Source of the DNA: Myxococcus dinghuensis
Lineage (GTDB): Bacteria; Myxococcota; Myxococcia; Myxococcales; Myxococcaceae
Direction of reading: 5' to 3'
Assembly (NCBI RefSeq): GCF_024198235.1
Contig: NZ_JAKCFB010000011.1
Coordinates: 124,001-188,000 of the forward strand
Length of the DNA stretch: 64,000 nucleotides
Below are positions 43,384 to 53,780 of the stretch, piece by piece. The position numbers were made by a program, and so were the translations under genes. The notes beneath the pieces were generated by a model. The model made no database searches and was not told where the DNA came from. It worked only from the letters and a program-made list of their open reading frames with translations. Position 1 is the first letter of the stretch; each line of letters opens with the position of its first letter.

Positions 43384-44748
43384 TCAGGGCTCGAAGCCAC
43401 CGAAGAACAGCTCGCGCCCCCCGCCCACCGGCGCGTCCAGCGGCCCGGTGCCGAAGTCCACCGGCGCCAGCTGCGCGCCCAGGAAGGCGCTCTCCCCCTT
43501 GCGCGAGGACGCGACGAAGAAGCGGTCCTGGCTCAGGTCCCCGCCCTTCGCCGGCCCCATCGCGAACGCGTGCGACCACGACACGTCGCCCTCCGCGCGC
43601 CCCAGCTTCACCATGAAGAGGTTGACGGTGCTGCCCGGCACACCCGCCTCGGGCCCCGCCCCCAGGTCGTCTCCGTCCGCGTACCGCCCGACGACGACGG
43701 CCCCCTCCCGCGCGTCCATGGAGATGCCCAACCCCTGGCGCCCCAACACCCGCGCCCACCGGGGCTGCCCCTCCCGGTCGAAGCCCGCCACGAAACCGCG
43801 CCCCTCGCCTCCCCGCGCCTCGTGCACCGTCCCCCGGAACGTGAGCGAACGGGAGAACGTCCCCACCACCAGCACACGGTCGCCCTGCGCGGCGACGCCC
43901 ATCGCGCGCCCCTGCGCCGTCGCCAGCCGCTGCTCCCACACGCGCCGCCCCCGGACGTCGAGCTTGAGCACGAAGGGAATCGAGTCGCGCCGCGACGGTC
44001 GCAGGAGCCCCGCGACGTACGTGTTGCCCTCGGCGTCCGTCGCCACGCCCGTGCCCTCCCCGGGCGCGTCATGGTGGTACGTCCAGAGCAGCGCCCCCTT
44101 CGCGTCCACCTTCACGACCATGGGGACGCTCTCCACGTCGACATCCGGCCGGGTGCCCGCCAGCAGGACGTTGCCCAGGCCATCCACCTCCGCGCGCTCC
44201 ACGCGCAGCCGCGGCGTGAGCTCCATCGCCTCCAGGCCACGCGACCACGCGATGTCCCCGTCCTTGTCCAACCGCATCAGGAAGCGCCCCTGGCGCAGGG
44301 CGCCGGAGCCGTAGTCCACGCCCTCCGGGTTGCGCCCCGCGACGAACACCTGCCCCTGCGAGCCCGCCGCGATGGCCTCCGCGAAGCCGGGCAGCGACAG
44401 CGACCACACCCGCTCGCCCCCCGTGCCGTACTTCGCCACCACGAAGCGCCCGGGCCCCGGCACGCGCAGCGGCCCGAAGAGGTCCTCCACCGCGTCGTCC
44501 GAGTTGAGCGCCAGCAACATGTTGCCGCGCCCGTCGTACGCCAGCCCCGCCGCGGACTCGCGCCCCTGCCCCTTCAACGTCCGCAGCCAGCGGGCCCTCC
44601 CGGACAGCTCGCGTCCCGCGGGCAGCGGCGTCACCTCGCCCAGCGACGCCTCGCCGTCACCTCCCGCCGGCGCCTCCCCCGGACGCTCACAGCCCACCAC
44701 CAGCGCGAGCAGCACCCCAGCACCCCAACCCCAGAACCTGTGAAGCAT
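43384..44748 (-). CDS. predicted lipoprotein, beta-propeller-like repeats
   Basis: A 454-residue lipoprotein with lipobox VVGC, Cys20. The mature part contains repeating ~45-60 residue units with patterns like GRGNMLLAL, GNVLLAGT, GNTYVAGL and GRFLMRLDKDGDIAWSRGL, which suggests an SBBP-type or six/seven-bladed propeller. No catalytic residues are recognisable. It ends 41 bp after the YdcF gene start, on the same strand. Such proteins are common in the Myxococcaceae envelope; the partner is unknown. Confidence 0.75.
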   Translation of the reverse strand: MLHRFWGWGAGVLLALVVGCERPGEAPAGGDGEASLGEVTPLPAGRELSGRARWLRTLKGQGRESAAGLAYDGRGNMLLALNSDDAVEDLFGPLRVPGPGRFVVAKYGTGGERVWSLSLPGFAEAIAAGSQGQVFVAGRNPEGVDYGSGALRQGRFLMRLDKDGDIAWSRGLEAMELTPRLRVERAEVDGLGNVLLAGTRPDVDVESVPMVVKVDAKGALLWTYHHDAPGEGTGVATDAEGNTYVAGLLRPSRRDSIPFVLKLDVRGRRVWEQRLATAQGRAMGVAAQGDRVLVVGTFSRSLTFRGTVHEARGGEGRGFVAGFDREGQPRWARVLGRQGLGISMDAREGAVVVGRYADGDDLGAGPEAGVPGSTVNLFMVKLGRAEGDVSWSHAFAMGPAKGGDLSQDRFFVASSRKGESAFLGAQLAPVDFGTGPLDAPVGGGRELFFGGFEP

Positions 44749-44907
44749 TGCGTCATGTCCCCGTGCTCCGCCTGACACCCGGGAGCCCAGGACGCAGCGA
44801 ACGCCAGGGTGGTGACGTGGGCGGGCCCGCGGGAGGAGCCCCCAGGTCGGATGACACGGCCCGCCCCTGGACGTGGGCCCATCACGTCGGCTCCAATCCG
44901 GCGGGTG

Positions 44908-45291
44908 ATGACACCCGAAGACGCGACGAGAGCCCTGTCCGACGCGGAGCTGATGCCCTGCGCGGAGATGGCGTTGGCGGATGCACGACGTCTGGTGGAG
45001 GCCTGTCTGGACGCGGACGTCCCGGCGCTCGTGCACCGCGAGGCGTGCTCGAAGCCGGGGTGCTCACCCAAGTTCCAGGTGCTGGTGCGGCCCGAGGACG
45101 GCCCGCGGGTGGCCTCGCTCCTCCAGGAGCGTTGGATGGACAGCATCCGGCGGGAGGGCACGCTGGCGGACGGCGCCCCGGCGTTCGCCCAGCCCGTGAG
45201 CGAGGACGGCGAGCCGCCGTGCCCCGCGTGCGGAACGGTGGCGCCGCTGGTGGCGGGCGCCTGCGCGGACTGCGGTCTCCAGCTCGAGTAG
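44908..45291 (+). CDS. small zinc-ribbon protein, possible DUF2007-like
   Basis: A 127-residue protein. The C-terminal ~23 residues form a zinc ribbon (CPACGTVAPLVAGACADC). The first ~90 residues (RLVEACLDADVPALVHREAC...FQVLVRPEDGPRVASLLQERW) resemble the small DUF2007 signalling domain in pattern but not convincingly. Start ATG 44908; no signal peptide. Function unknown. Confidence 0.6.
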   Translation: MTPEDATRALSDAELMPCAEMALADARRLVEACLDADVPALVHREACSKPGCSPKFQVLVRPEDGPRVASLLQERWMDSIRREGTLADGAPAFAQPVSEDGEPPCPACGTVAPLVAGACADCGLQLE

Positions 45292-45429
45292 CAAGGGGGC
45301 GAGTGCCGTCGCCCCCGCCCCGTGCGTCGCCTGCACCCGGCGCGGGGCCGACCCCATCCTTCCCGGGGACGCCGGGACGGATTCCCTCGCGCGCGGCCCC
45401 GCGCGAGGCACGCAGTGGGAGGACACTGG

Positions 45430-45981
45430 ATGGAAGTCAAAGGCGTCGCGTTCCTGGCACGACAACAGATGACGGTGCAGAGCCACGGCGAGCAGGCGTG
45501 GAAGGACTTCGTCGCGGAGTTCAAGAAGAAGGAGCCCGTCTTCGGGCAGCCCATCCTCCCCGTGACGCGCATCCCCGTGGACGCGTTCCTGCGCTTCAAC
45601 GAGGAGCTGCTCAACCGCCTCTACGGCGGTGACCGGAGCATCTGGTGGCAGTTCGGCGTGAAGTCCGCCGAGTACGCGCTGGGCCAGGGACAGCTCAAGA
45701 GCATGTTCGCCCCGGGCGACTTCCGGCGGTTCCTCTACTTCACCCCCGGCATCTGGAAGGGCTACTTCACCGCGGGGGAGATGGAGGTCCTGCCCGGCCA
45801 GGGCTACACGGACCTGCACATCCTCAAGGTGCCCAAGCCGCACGTGTACTTCGAGCTGTCGGTGATGGGGTTCGGCTTCGGCGGGCTGTCGTCGCTGGGG
45901 GCCAAGGACCTCAAGCACGAGGTCATCAAGAGCTTCAGCAAGGGCGACCCGGACGTCATCTACCGCTTCAACGTGACGTGA
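45430..45981 (+). CDS. conserved hypothetical protein, possibly V4R/HNOB-like fold
   Basis: A 183-residue cytosolic protein beginning MEVKGVAFLARQQ. The length and the pattern (KG.F..., W..F, LPVTRIPVDAFLRFNEELLNRLYGG, WGYF-type aromatic segment, FELSVMGFGFGG) resemble small sensory alpha/beta domains of the V4R/HNOB kind that are abundant in myxobacteria, but I could not confirm a heme His or zinc Cys. Not assigned. A perfect hairpin lies directly after the stop. Confidence 0.55.
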   Translation: MEVKGVAFLARQQMTVQSHGEQAWKDFVAEFKKKEPVFGQPILPVTRIPVDAFLRFNEELLNRLYGGDRSIWWQFGVKSAEYALGQGQLKSMFAPGDFRRFLYFTPGIWKGYFTAGEMEVLPGQGYTDLHILKVPKPHVYFELSVMGFGFGGLSSLGAKDLKHEVIKSFSKGDPDVIYRFNVT

Positions 45982-45985
45982 GCCC

Positions 45986-46006
45986 CCGGACGCGAGGAGC
46001 GTCCGG
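45986..46006 (+). terminator. hairpin after the 45,430-45,981 gene
   Basis: CCGGACGC and GCGTCCGG form a perfect 8-bp stem with a GAGGA loop, starting 5 bp after the stop codon. No U-run follows, which is frequent for GC-rich terminators. It lies between convergent genes. Confidence 0.55.
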
Positions 46007-46087
46007 AGCAGTCGCCACACGGGCGCGGGAAGCGGGGGCGTCGAGCCCCCCCCGCTCCTCGGGCCCGTGCGTGGGACGGGCGGAAGG

Positions 46088-46708
46088 CTACGCGTCGCGA
46101 CGGCGCGCGCGCACGCCGAGCAGCATCAGCACCGCGCCGAGCAGCGGCGCGCCAGCGGCCGCCGCGCAGCCGCCGCCGTCGTCACCCCCACCGCTGTCGC
46201 CGCCGCCCACCTTCACGACGAGCTTCGCCTCGGCGGACGCGTCACCCGTCTCCGCGCCGTTGCCGTTCACGGAGTTGCCCGAGCCGAACAGGGTGAGCGA
46301 GGTGGCGTTGGCCGGCGCGACGAGCGTGAAGTCGAAGCGCGCCTCGCCGTTGGAGAACGCCTTGGGCGCGGTGTGCGTCAGCTCCTCGGACAGCTTCTTG
46401 GAGCCGGAGCCCGCCGTGAGGCTGCCGCCGTTGCCGTCCACGGCCACGTTGAAGCCGGCGCGCGTACCGGGGCCGCCCTTGATGACGAGCGTGTAGGTGC
46501 CCGACTGCCCGGTCGCGAGCGTCGCGGGCCCCTCGATGGTCACCGTGGGCGTGCTCGAACCACCGGAGTGGCAGCCCGAGGCCATGCAGCTCTGGCCCTG
46601 CTTGCCGCTGTAGCCCGTCTGACCGGTGGCATAGGCGAAGGCGGAGCCGGAGACGAGGCACGCCGCCACCACGCCGGTGACGCCGAGGGACTGGAAGAAC
46701 GACCGCAT
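46088..46708 (-). CDS. MYXO-CTERM-anchored choice-of-anchor protein (MXAN_6652-like)
   Basis: A 206-residue secreted protein. The signal peptide is residues ~1-25 (MRSFFQSLGVTGVVAACLVSGSAFA). A short CMASGCH motif follows, then a reeler/choice-of-anchor V-type beta domain (TVTIEGPATLATGQSGTYTL). The tail GGGCAAAAGAPLLGAVLMLLGVRARRRDA is a textbook MYXO-CTERM: Gly-Cys, helix, Arg-rich end. It is probably exposed on the cell surface. The RefSeq-style name from M. xanthus locus 6652 is recalled, not checked. Confidence 0.85.
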   Translation of the reverse strand: MRSFFQSLGVTGVVAACLVSGSAFAYATGQTGYSGKQGQSCMASGCHSGGSSTPTVTIEGPATLATGQSGTYTLVIKGGPGTRAGFNVAVDGNGGSLTAGSGSKKLSEELTHTAPKAFSNGEARFDFTLVAPANATSLTLFGSGNSVNGNGAETGDASAEAKLVVKVGGGDSGGGDDGGGCAAAAGAPLLGAVLMLLGVRARRRDA

Positions 46709-46782
46709 GAAGCCTCCTGGGGGAGAAACAGGATGGAAGGGAGGCCCCTTCTTAGCGCGACGCGCAATACCTTCCCAGCACC

Positions 46783-47508
46783 TCACCGGGTACCCGAGCG
46801 CAGCAGCAGCGCGCAGGCCTCGTCGCGAAGCTGTGACAACGCGTGGCGTGTGGTCCCACCGGCACCTTCCATTCCTGCCACCATCGACAGGAGGCCGTGC
46901 GCCACCGTCCACGCGACGTTGGCCAGCCTGCGGGGCTGGAGCCCCGCCCCCAGCCGCCCCGCCTTCAGGTCCGCCTGGAGGCGCGCCTCCAGCGTGTCGT
47001 TGAGCCGCGCGCTCAGGCCGTAGAGCCGCTCACGGAACGCCTCGCTCTGCGACCCCAGGAACTGCGGCCACAGGTACACCACCCGGAAGGCGTCCAGGTC
47101 CTCCGCATAGAGGTCCACCTTGACCCTCACGAGCGTGGCCAGGGCCTCGACGCCGGAGGGCGCGTGGGCGACGGCGGCCTCGAGGGCCTCGACCTCGCGC
47201 GCGAGCCCCTCCAGGGCCAGCGCCCCGACCAGGTCCTCCTTCGAGCGGAAGTAGTAGAAGAGCGACGGCTTGCTCAGGTCCGCCTCGCTGGCCACCGCCT
47301 CCAGCGTCAGGCCGAGCACGCCCTCGCGCACGAGCACCGCGCGCGCGGCGGCGAGGATGGCCTTGCGCCGCCCCTCCTGACGCCGCGCCTTGCGCGCCTG
47401 GCGCTCGGCGTCCGGGGGCTCCGCTGGCACGGTGGGCGCGGGGGCCGGGGCGCGACGGCGCGACCCGCCCGGCCTGCGCCCGCCGCTGCTAGAGCCGTTC
47501 GAGGGCAT
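46783..47508 (-). CDS. TetR family transcriptional regulator
   Basis: A 241-residue repressor. A basic, Pro-rich N-terminal arm (~40 residues) precedes the helix-turn-helix (RRKAILAAARAVLVREGVLGLTLEAVASEADLSKPSLFYYFRSKEDL). The ligand-binding part includes LYAEDLDAFRVVYLWPQFLG. It starts inside the 3' end of the upstream DUF4336 gene (20-bp overlap), so the two are cotranscribed. The long arm could add DNA contacts. Confidence 0.9.
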   Translation of the reverse strand: MPSNGSSSGGRRPGGSRRRAPAPAPTVPAEPPDAERQARKARRQEGRRKAILAAARAVLVREGVLGLTLEAVASEADLSKPSLFYYFRSKEDLVGALALEGLAREVEALEAAVAHAPSGVEALATLVRVKVDLYAEDLDAFRVVYLWPQFLGSQSEAFRERLYGLSARLNDTLEARLQADLKAGRLGAGLQPRRLANVAWTVAHGLLSMVAGMEGAGGTTRHALSQLRDEACALLLRSGTR

Positions 47509-48166
47509 CGCGCAGGGCCTCCTTCGCGTCCGCCTCCAGCACGTCGCCATGGCACACCACCACCCGGCGCGTGTCCCACGCCAGCACGGGCGGCAAGGAC
47601 GCGCGCACCGCCGCGCGGTCCTTCACCGCGGAGCGGGTGAGGAGCGTGGGGGCCAGCCGCCGCCACGCGCCGCACAGCTTCAGGTACGTCCGCGTGGTCC
47701 AGGAGCCCGACTGGTGGATGTTGAAGGCCAGGTCCGTGACGAGCACCGTCCCGCTGGGGCGGTGGAGGAAGAGGAACTCGTCCAGCTTCGGCATGCCCCG
47801 CACCAGCACCGGCTCGATGACGCCCGCCCAGGCCGCGCCCTGCGCGCCCCCCAGCTCCTGGTCGATGCGCAGGTCCGGTCGTTTGAGCCGCAACCCGGCG
47901 GGCGCCACCACCTTCGCCTCCGGGTAGGCCTCCGCCCACTCCCGCACGTGGAGGTGGTGCATGAGGTTGGGCGCGACGAGGAAGCGCACCGGCCCGAGCG
48001 CGTCCACCGCCGCGCGCGCCTCCGCCGTGCAGCGGACGGGCGAGTGCACCCACAGCGCGCCGTCCGGCAGGCGGATGACCGTCATCCGCCCACCCAGTTC
48101 CAGGAACCCGCCGACCTCGAAGGACACGGTCAGGCAGTGCACGTCCGTCGCGACGTTGTGGAGCAT
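47489..48166 (-). CDS. DUF4336 family protein (metallo-beta-lactamase-like fold)
   Basis: A 225-residue protein with the DUF4336 pattern: MTVIRLPDGALWVHSP, VRFLVAPNLMHHLHVREWAEAYPEA, LFLHRPSGTVLVTDLAFNI, and a C-terminal VVVCHGDVLEADA. It is a degenerate metallo-beta-lactamase fold with conserved His in MHHLHV and CHGD; the enzyme activity is unknown. Cotranscribed with a TetR gene that overlaps its end. Confidence 0.85.
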   Translation of the reverse strand: MLHNVATDVHCLTVSFEVGGFLELGGRMTVIRLPDGALWVHSPVRCTAEARAAVDALGPVRFLVAPNLMHHLHVREWAEAYPEAKVVAPAGLRLKRPDLRIDQELGGAQGAAWAGVIEPVLVRGMPKLDEFLFLHRPSGTVLVTDLAFNIHQSGSWTTRTYLKLCGAWRRLAPTLLTRSAVKDRAAVRASLPPVLAWDTRRVVVCHGDVLEADAKEALRDALERL

Positions 48167-48354
48167 GTCGACCCCGTTCGGGAAGAAATCAACCTCGATT
48201 CGATATTCTGACCGTGGGTCGAAAATCTCGCAAGTTCCGGGGACGGGGCGAGGTGGCGCGCGGGCGACGGGTGGGGCGACTGGGGCGTTGATTTCCGGGT
48301 GGGCCCGGCGTAGGCAACCGTCCTCTTTCCACGACTGAAAAAGGTTCCCTGCAC

Positions 48355-49788
48355 ATGGCCGAGAAGCTCACGCCCCGCGAGAAGGGCTTTTCCGAGTGGT
48401 ACGTCGACCTGGTCCAGAAGGCGAAGCTCGCCGACTACTCGGACGTGAAGGGCTGCATGGTCATCCGGCCCAACGGCTACGCCATCTGGGAGAACATGCA
48501 GCGGGTCCTGGACAAGATGTTCAAGGACCTGGGGCACAAGAACGCCTACTTCCCGCTGCTCATCCCCGAGAGCTACCTGAAGAAGGAGGCGGAGCACGTC
48601 GAGGGCTTCAACCCGCAGCTGGCCGTCGTCACGCACGCGGGCGGCGCGAAGCTGGAGGAGCCCTATGTCATCCGGCCGACGTCGGAGACCATCATCAACC
48701 GCAGCTTCGCCAAGTGGATCCAGAGCTACCGCGACCTGCCGCTGCTCCTGAACCAGTGGGCGAACGTGATGCGCTGGGAGATGCGCACGCGCCTGTTCCT
48801 GCGCACCACGGAGTTCCTCTGGCAGGAGGGCCACACCTGCCACGAGACGGAGGAGGACGCGGAGAAGGAGACGCTCCAGATGCTGGAGGTCTACCGCACG
48901 TTCGCCGAGGACTACATGGCGATGCCCGTGCTGCCGGGGCGCAAGTCGGAGTCGGAGCGGTTCGCCGGCGCCCTGCGCACGTACAGCATCGAAGCGATGA
49001 TGCAGGACAAGAAGGCGCTGCAGGCGGGCACCAGCCACAACCTGGGCCAGAACTTCGCCAAGGCCTTCGAGACGCAGTTCCAGGGCCGCGACGGCAAGCA
49101 GCACTTCGTGTGGCAGACGTCGTGGGGCGTGTCCACGCGCCTCATCGGCGGCCTCATCATGACCCACTCGGATGACGCGGGCTTCGTCATCCCCCCGAAG
49201 CTGGCGGCGACCCACGTGGTCGTCATCCCCATCTTCGGCAAGGCGACCGACGCGGAGAAGGCGGCGGTGCTGGAGAAGACGCACGCGCTCGCCGCGGACC
49301 TGCGCAAGGCGGGCCTGGGCGTGGTGGTGGACGACGACGAGAGCAAGAGCCCGGGCTTCAAGTACAACGAGCACGAGCTGGTGGGCACGTGTCTGCGCAT
49401 CGAGCTGGGCCCCAAGGACCTGGCCAAGGACTCGTGCGTGATGGTCCGCCGCGACGTGCGCCAGAAGGAGTTCGTGTCCCTGGGCGAGGCCGTCACCAAG
49501 GCGCAGGCCATGCTGGACGCCATGCAGAAGGACCTGTTCCAGAAGGCCAAGTCCTTCCGCGACGCGAACACCTTCGAGGTCAACACCTACGAGGAGATGA
49601 AGGAGAAGGCGGACGCGGGCTTCCTGCTGGCGCACTGGAACCTCGACCCCAAGGTGGAGGCGCGCATCAAGGAGGAGACGGGCCTGACGACGCGCTGCCG
49701 GCCGTTCGCGCTCGAGCAGGAGCCGGGCAAGTGCATCGTCACCGGCGAGCCCTCGCCGGGCCGCATCGTGTTCTCCAAGGCGTACTGA
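48355..49788 (+). CDS. proS: prolyl-tRNA synthetase, archaeal/eukaryal type (class 3)
   Basis: A 477-residue class II synthetase. Motif 1 is in [17 protein letters not shown], motif 2 [16 protein letters not shown], motif 3 in [22 protein letters not shown]. It lacks the bacterial editing insertion and ends GRIVFSKAY with the C-terminal Tyr and zinc-domain remnant typical of the archaeal/eukaryal-type ProS, seen also in several bacterial groups. It charges tRNA-Pro. Start ATG 48355 follows a moderately AT-rich leader. A GC-rich hairpin follows the stop. Confidence 0.95.
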   Translation: MAEKLTPREKGFSEWYVDLVQKAKLADYSDVKGCMVIRPNGYAIWENMQRVLDKMFKDLGHKNAYFPLLIPESYLKKEAEHVEGFNPQLAVVTHAGGAKLEEPYVIRPTSETIINRSFAKWIQSYRDLPLLLNQWANVMRWEMRTRLFLRTTEFLWQEGHTCHETEEDAEKETLQMLEVYRTFAEDYMAMPVLPGRKSESERFAGALRTYSIEAMMQDKKALQAGTSHNLGQNFAKAFETQFQGRDGKQHFVWQTSWGVSTRLIGGLIMTHSDDAGFVIPPKLAATHVVVIPIFGKATDAEKAAVLEKTHALAADLRKAGLGVVVDDDESKSPGFKYNEHELVGTCLRIELGPKDLAKDSCVMVRRDVRQKEFVSLGEAVTKAQAMLDAMQKDLFQKAKSFRDANTFEVNTYEEMKEKADAGFLLAHWNLDPKVEARIKEETGLTTRCRPFALEQEPGKCIVTGEPSPGRIVFSKAY

Positions 49789-49800
49789 GACACCCCCCGA

Positions 49801-49827
49801 GGTCCGGGCACGCCCCGTGCCCGGGCC
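49801..49827 (+). terminator. hairpin after proS
   Basis: Eleven pairs (one G-U) with a 5-nt loop; the core CCGGGCAC/GTGCCCGG is perfect and begins 13 bp after the proS stop. No U-run, which is usual in such GC-rich genomes. Confidence 0.6.
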
Positions 49828-50008
49828 CCGTGTGGATGAAGCCCCACGAGGGCCGCGAGGACGGGCGACGTCGCCCACCTCGTGGCCCTCGTTCCATTTC
49901 CGGTGGGCTCCACGGGAGGGGCGCGGCCGACGACGCGCATCGGGCAGCGCGGGCCGGCCTCTCCTCGCGGCGCCACCGGCGAAGGGCACGGAGCGACCGC
50001 CGGGCCCT

Positions 50009-51265
<1,257 letters not shown>

Positions 51266-51341
51266 CTAGCCCAGCCCCCGCATCGCCTCCAGGGAGCGGC
51301 GAGGTGACGGGCGGCGCTCGTCGGCTATCCTGCGGCGCGAC

Positions 51342-51866
51342 ATGGCGAGCATCGGTCACGTGGCAGTGGGCATGGCCCTGGGGCGGTACGAGGCGAACGG
51401 CGCGTCACGCTGGAGGCTGGCGGGCTCCATGGCGCTCCTCGGCCTGCTCGCCCTGGCCCCGGACGCGGACGTGGTGGCGTTCGTGTTCCGCATCCCCTAC
51501 GCCGCGCCCTGGGGACACCGGGGCGCGTCGCACTCGTTCGCCATCGCGGTGGCGGGCGCGCTCCTCGTCGCGCTGGTGGCGTGGCGGCTGGGCGCGCGCG
51601 CGAAGCGCTGGGGCCTGCTGGCCTTCCTCGCGCTGGCGAGCCACGGCGTGCTGGACTCCCTGACGGACGGCGGCCTGGGGGCCGCGCTCCTGTGGCCCTT
51701 CTCGAACGCGCGCCTGTTCGCCCCCGTGCGCCCGTTGCCCGTCGCGCCCATCGGCGCGGGCATGCTGTCGCCGCGCGGGCTGTACGTCACCGCCGTGGAG
51801 CTGCTCGCCTTCATCCCCTTCTGGGCCTATGCCTTCTGGCCGCGCCGGAGCGCGAAGGAGTCCTGA
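51342..51866 (+). CDS. YdjM-like membrane metal-dependent hydrolase (DUF457)
   Basis: A 174-residue integral membrane protein with four hydrophobic helices and the YdjM/DUF457 metal pattern: GHVAVGMALGRY, LAPDADVVAF, GHRGASHSF, ASHGVLDSLTDGGLGAALLWPFS. E. coli YdjM is LexA-regulated and of unknown enzymatic role. Same strand as and 3 bp before the thpR gene; opposite strand to the cyclase at 50009-51253. Confidence 0.87.
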   Translation: MASIGHVAVGMALGRYEANGASRWRLAGSMALLGLLALAPDADVVAFVFRIPYAAPWGHRGASHSFAIAVAGALLVALVAWRLGARAKRWGLLAFLALASHGVLDSLTDGGLGAALLWPFSNARLFAPVRPLPVAPIGAGMLSPRGLYVTAVELLAFIPFWAYAFWPRRSAKES

Positions 51867-51869
51867 GCC

Positions 51870-52421
51870 ATGCGCCTGTTCACCGCCGTCACGCTGGGAC
51901 GGGACATCGAGACCCGCGTCACCCAGGAGCTGGTGCGGCTGCGCGAGCTCGCCCCCCGCGCGCGCTGGGTGCGCGTGGAGGGACTCCACCTGACGTTGCT
52001 GTTCCTGGGGGAGGTGGACCGCGCCCGCCTGGCCGAGCTGCGCGCGGCGCTGCTGCCCCTGGGCACCCGCCACGCGCCGTTCACCCTGTCCGTGGGCGGC
52101 GGCGGCAGCTTCGGCCAGCCCGCCCATCCGCGCGTGCTCTGGGCGGACGTGCGGGGCGACATCGCCGCGCTGAAGGCCCTCCAGGCGGACACCGCCGCCG
52201 CGCTCCTGCCGTTGGGCTTCAAGTCGGACTACGAGGACTACGCGCCCCACCTGACGCTCGCGCGGGGCAAGGAGCACGGCGACGCGGACCTCGTCCAGTG
52301 CGTGGAGGCGCTCGCGGGAAGCACGCTCGGCGAGGGCCGCGTGGACCGGCTCATCCTCTTCGAGAGCCAGGGCGCCCACTACGTGCCCCGCGTGGAGGTG
52401 CCGCTCACCCGCGCGCCGTGA
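51870..52421 (+). CDS. thpR: RNA 2',3'-cyclic phosphodiesterase ThpR (LigT)
   Basis: A 183-residue 2H-phosphoesterase. The two HxT motifs are His40-Leu-Thr42 (LHLTLLFLGEV) and His127-Leu-Thr129 (PHLTLAR). It hydrolyses 2',3'-cyclic phosphate ends of RNA or can act as 2'-5' ligase. Same direction as the preceding ydjM-like gene, 3 bp apart, so probably cotranscribed. The two genes sit between two cyclase copies. Confidence 0.93.
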   Translation: MRLFTAVTLGRDIETRVTQELVRLRELAPRARWVRVEGLHLTLLFLGEVDRARLAELRAALLPLGTRHAPFTLSVGGGGSFGQPAHPRVLWADVRGDIAALKALQADTAAALLPLGFKSDYEDYAPHLTLARGKEHGDADLVQCVEALAGSTLGEGRVDRLILFESQGAHYVPRVEVPLTRAP

Positions 52422-52430
52422 GGCCGTGCC

Positions 52431-53687
52431 TCAGGCGCGCGCCACGGCGGCGGCGCGCCCCGTCGCCGGGACGAAGGTGAACACCGGCTCGCGCTTGCCC
52501 TTCACCGCCACCGGCGGCGCGGGCGCCCACGTGAAGGTGTCCCCCGCGTTGGTGCGCGTGGCCTCGGATACGAGCAGCGGCGTGCCCACCTGCTTGGTGA
52601 GGCCCTCGATGCGGCTGGCCAGGTTCACCGCGTCGCCAATCACCGTGTACTCGCGCCGCTGCGCGCTGCCCACGTCCCCCACCACCACCCGCCCCGTGTG
52701 GATGCCGATGCCGATGTGCAGCGGCTCCTCGCCTCGCGCCACCCGCTCCGCGTTCAGCCCGTTGAGCGCGTCGAGCATCTCCAGCCCGCACGCCACCGCC
52801 GCGCGCGCGTGGTCCGGGTGGTCCAGCGGGGCGCCGAAGTACGCGAGGATGCCGTCGCCGATGAACTTGTCGAGCGTCCCTCCGTGGCGGAACACCACCT
52901 CCACCATCCTCGACAGGTACTCGTTGAGCAGCGCCACCACCTGCGGACTCTCCATCCGCTCCGACATCGACGTGAAGTCCCGGATGTCGGAGAACAGCAG
53001 CGTCACCTCGCGGTGCTGGCCGTCCGTCACGCCCGTGCCGTGCTCCGCGATGTGCCGGGCCACCGCGGGAGAGAAGTAGCGCCCCAGCCGCGCGAGGCGC
53101 GCCTGCTCCTGGGTGATGTCGTGCAGCAGCCGCCCGATGCGGTGCGCGGCGTACCCGAGCGCCAGGCCGATGACGCCGAGGATGGTGACGAACACCGGCT
53201 CCAGCGCCCAGTCCCCCGGTGGACCCATGCGGAGGACGGCGACGGTGAAGCCCATGCTCATCACCGTGGCCGCCGCCACGGTGCGCGCGTCCAGCGACAG
53301 CACCGCCAGGGCGAGCAGCGCGCCGTACACCGCGCACGTCATCGGGCCCACCAACTGCGCGGGCACCCCCGCCTGCACGGTGAAGTACTGCTGGAGGAAC
53401 ACCATGGGCGCGTCCACCAGCGCCACGGCCATGGTGGCGTAACGGCAGAAGCGGTTGATGAACCCCGCCAGCGCCCACAACACCGCCGCGAGCCCGAGAT
53501 ACGCGCCCAGCGCCACGTAGGACACGGGCCAGGACTGCGTCACGCTCAGCCCCAGCCACGCGAGCACGCCCACGAAGCGCAGCGCGCCGAGTCGCCGGGC
53601 CACTCGCACCTGCTCGTCCACGAGGTTGCGCTCGAACGCCGCGGACAGGTCCACTTCGTGTTGAGGAGTCTCAGGTGTCGACACCAT
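52431..53687 (-). CDS. class III adenylyl/guanylyl cyclase, paralogue of 50,009-51,253
   Basis: A 418-residue protein with about six transmembrane helices (residues ~35-185) and a class III cyclase domain whose catalytic motifs ([32 protein letters not shown]) are almost the same as its neighbour at 50009-51253. The membrane domain differs, so the two may sense different signals through the same output. The catalytic nucleotides are almost unchanged between copies over ~200 bp. Confidence 0.9.
   Translation of the reverse strand: MVSTPETPQHEVDLSAAFERNLVDEQVRVARRLGALRFVGVLAWLGLSVTQSWPVSYVALGAYLGLAAVLWALAGFINRFCRYATMAVALVDAPMVFLQQYFTVQAGVPAQLVGPMTCAVYGALLALAVLSLDARTVAAATVMSMGFTVAVLRMGPPGDWALEPVFVTILGVIGLALGYAAHRIGRLLHDITQEQARLARLGRYFSPAVARHIAEHGTGVTDGQHREVTLLFSDIRDFTSMSERMESPQVVALLNEYLSRMVEVVFRHGGTLDKFIGDGILAYFGAPLDHPDHARAAVACGLEMLDALNGLNAERVARGEEPLHIGIGIHTGRVVVGDVGSAQRREYTVIGDAVNLASRIEGLTKQVGTPLLVSEATRTNAGDTFTWAPAPPVAVKGKREPVFTFVPATGRAAAVARA
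52593..53021 (-). repeat. cyclase catalytic-domain repeat, copy 2
   Basis: Second copy, aligned with 50171-50599 with no gap. See the first copy; the 199 bp at 52823-53021 is ~98.5 percent identical to its partner at nucleotide level, including third positions. Confidence 0.85.
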
Positions 53688-53780
53688 GGATGTCTCACGC
53701 TACCAGAGCCGCCCAAACCCTGGCATCGAGCCTGCAACACATCACCCTGGAGACACGAAGCACCGGAAAGGACCTGGGAC

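Noticed and set aside
44809-44907. An extended N-terminus for the zinc-ribbon protein at 44,908
   Set aside because: The added residues are Pro/Arg-rich without homology; ATG 44908 gives a compact protein.
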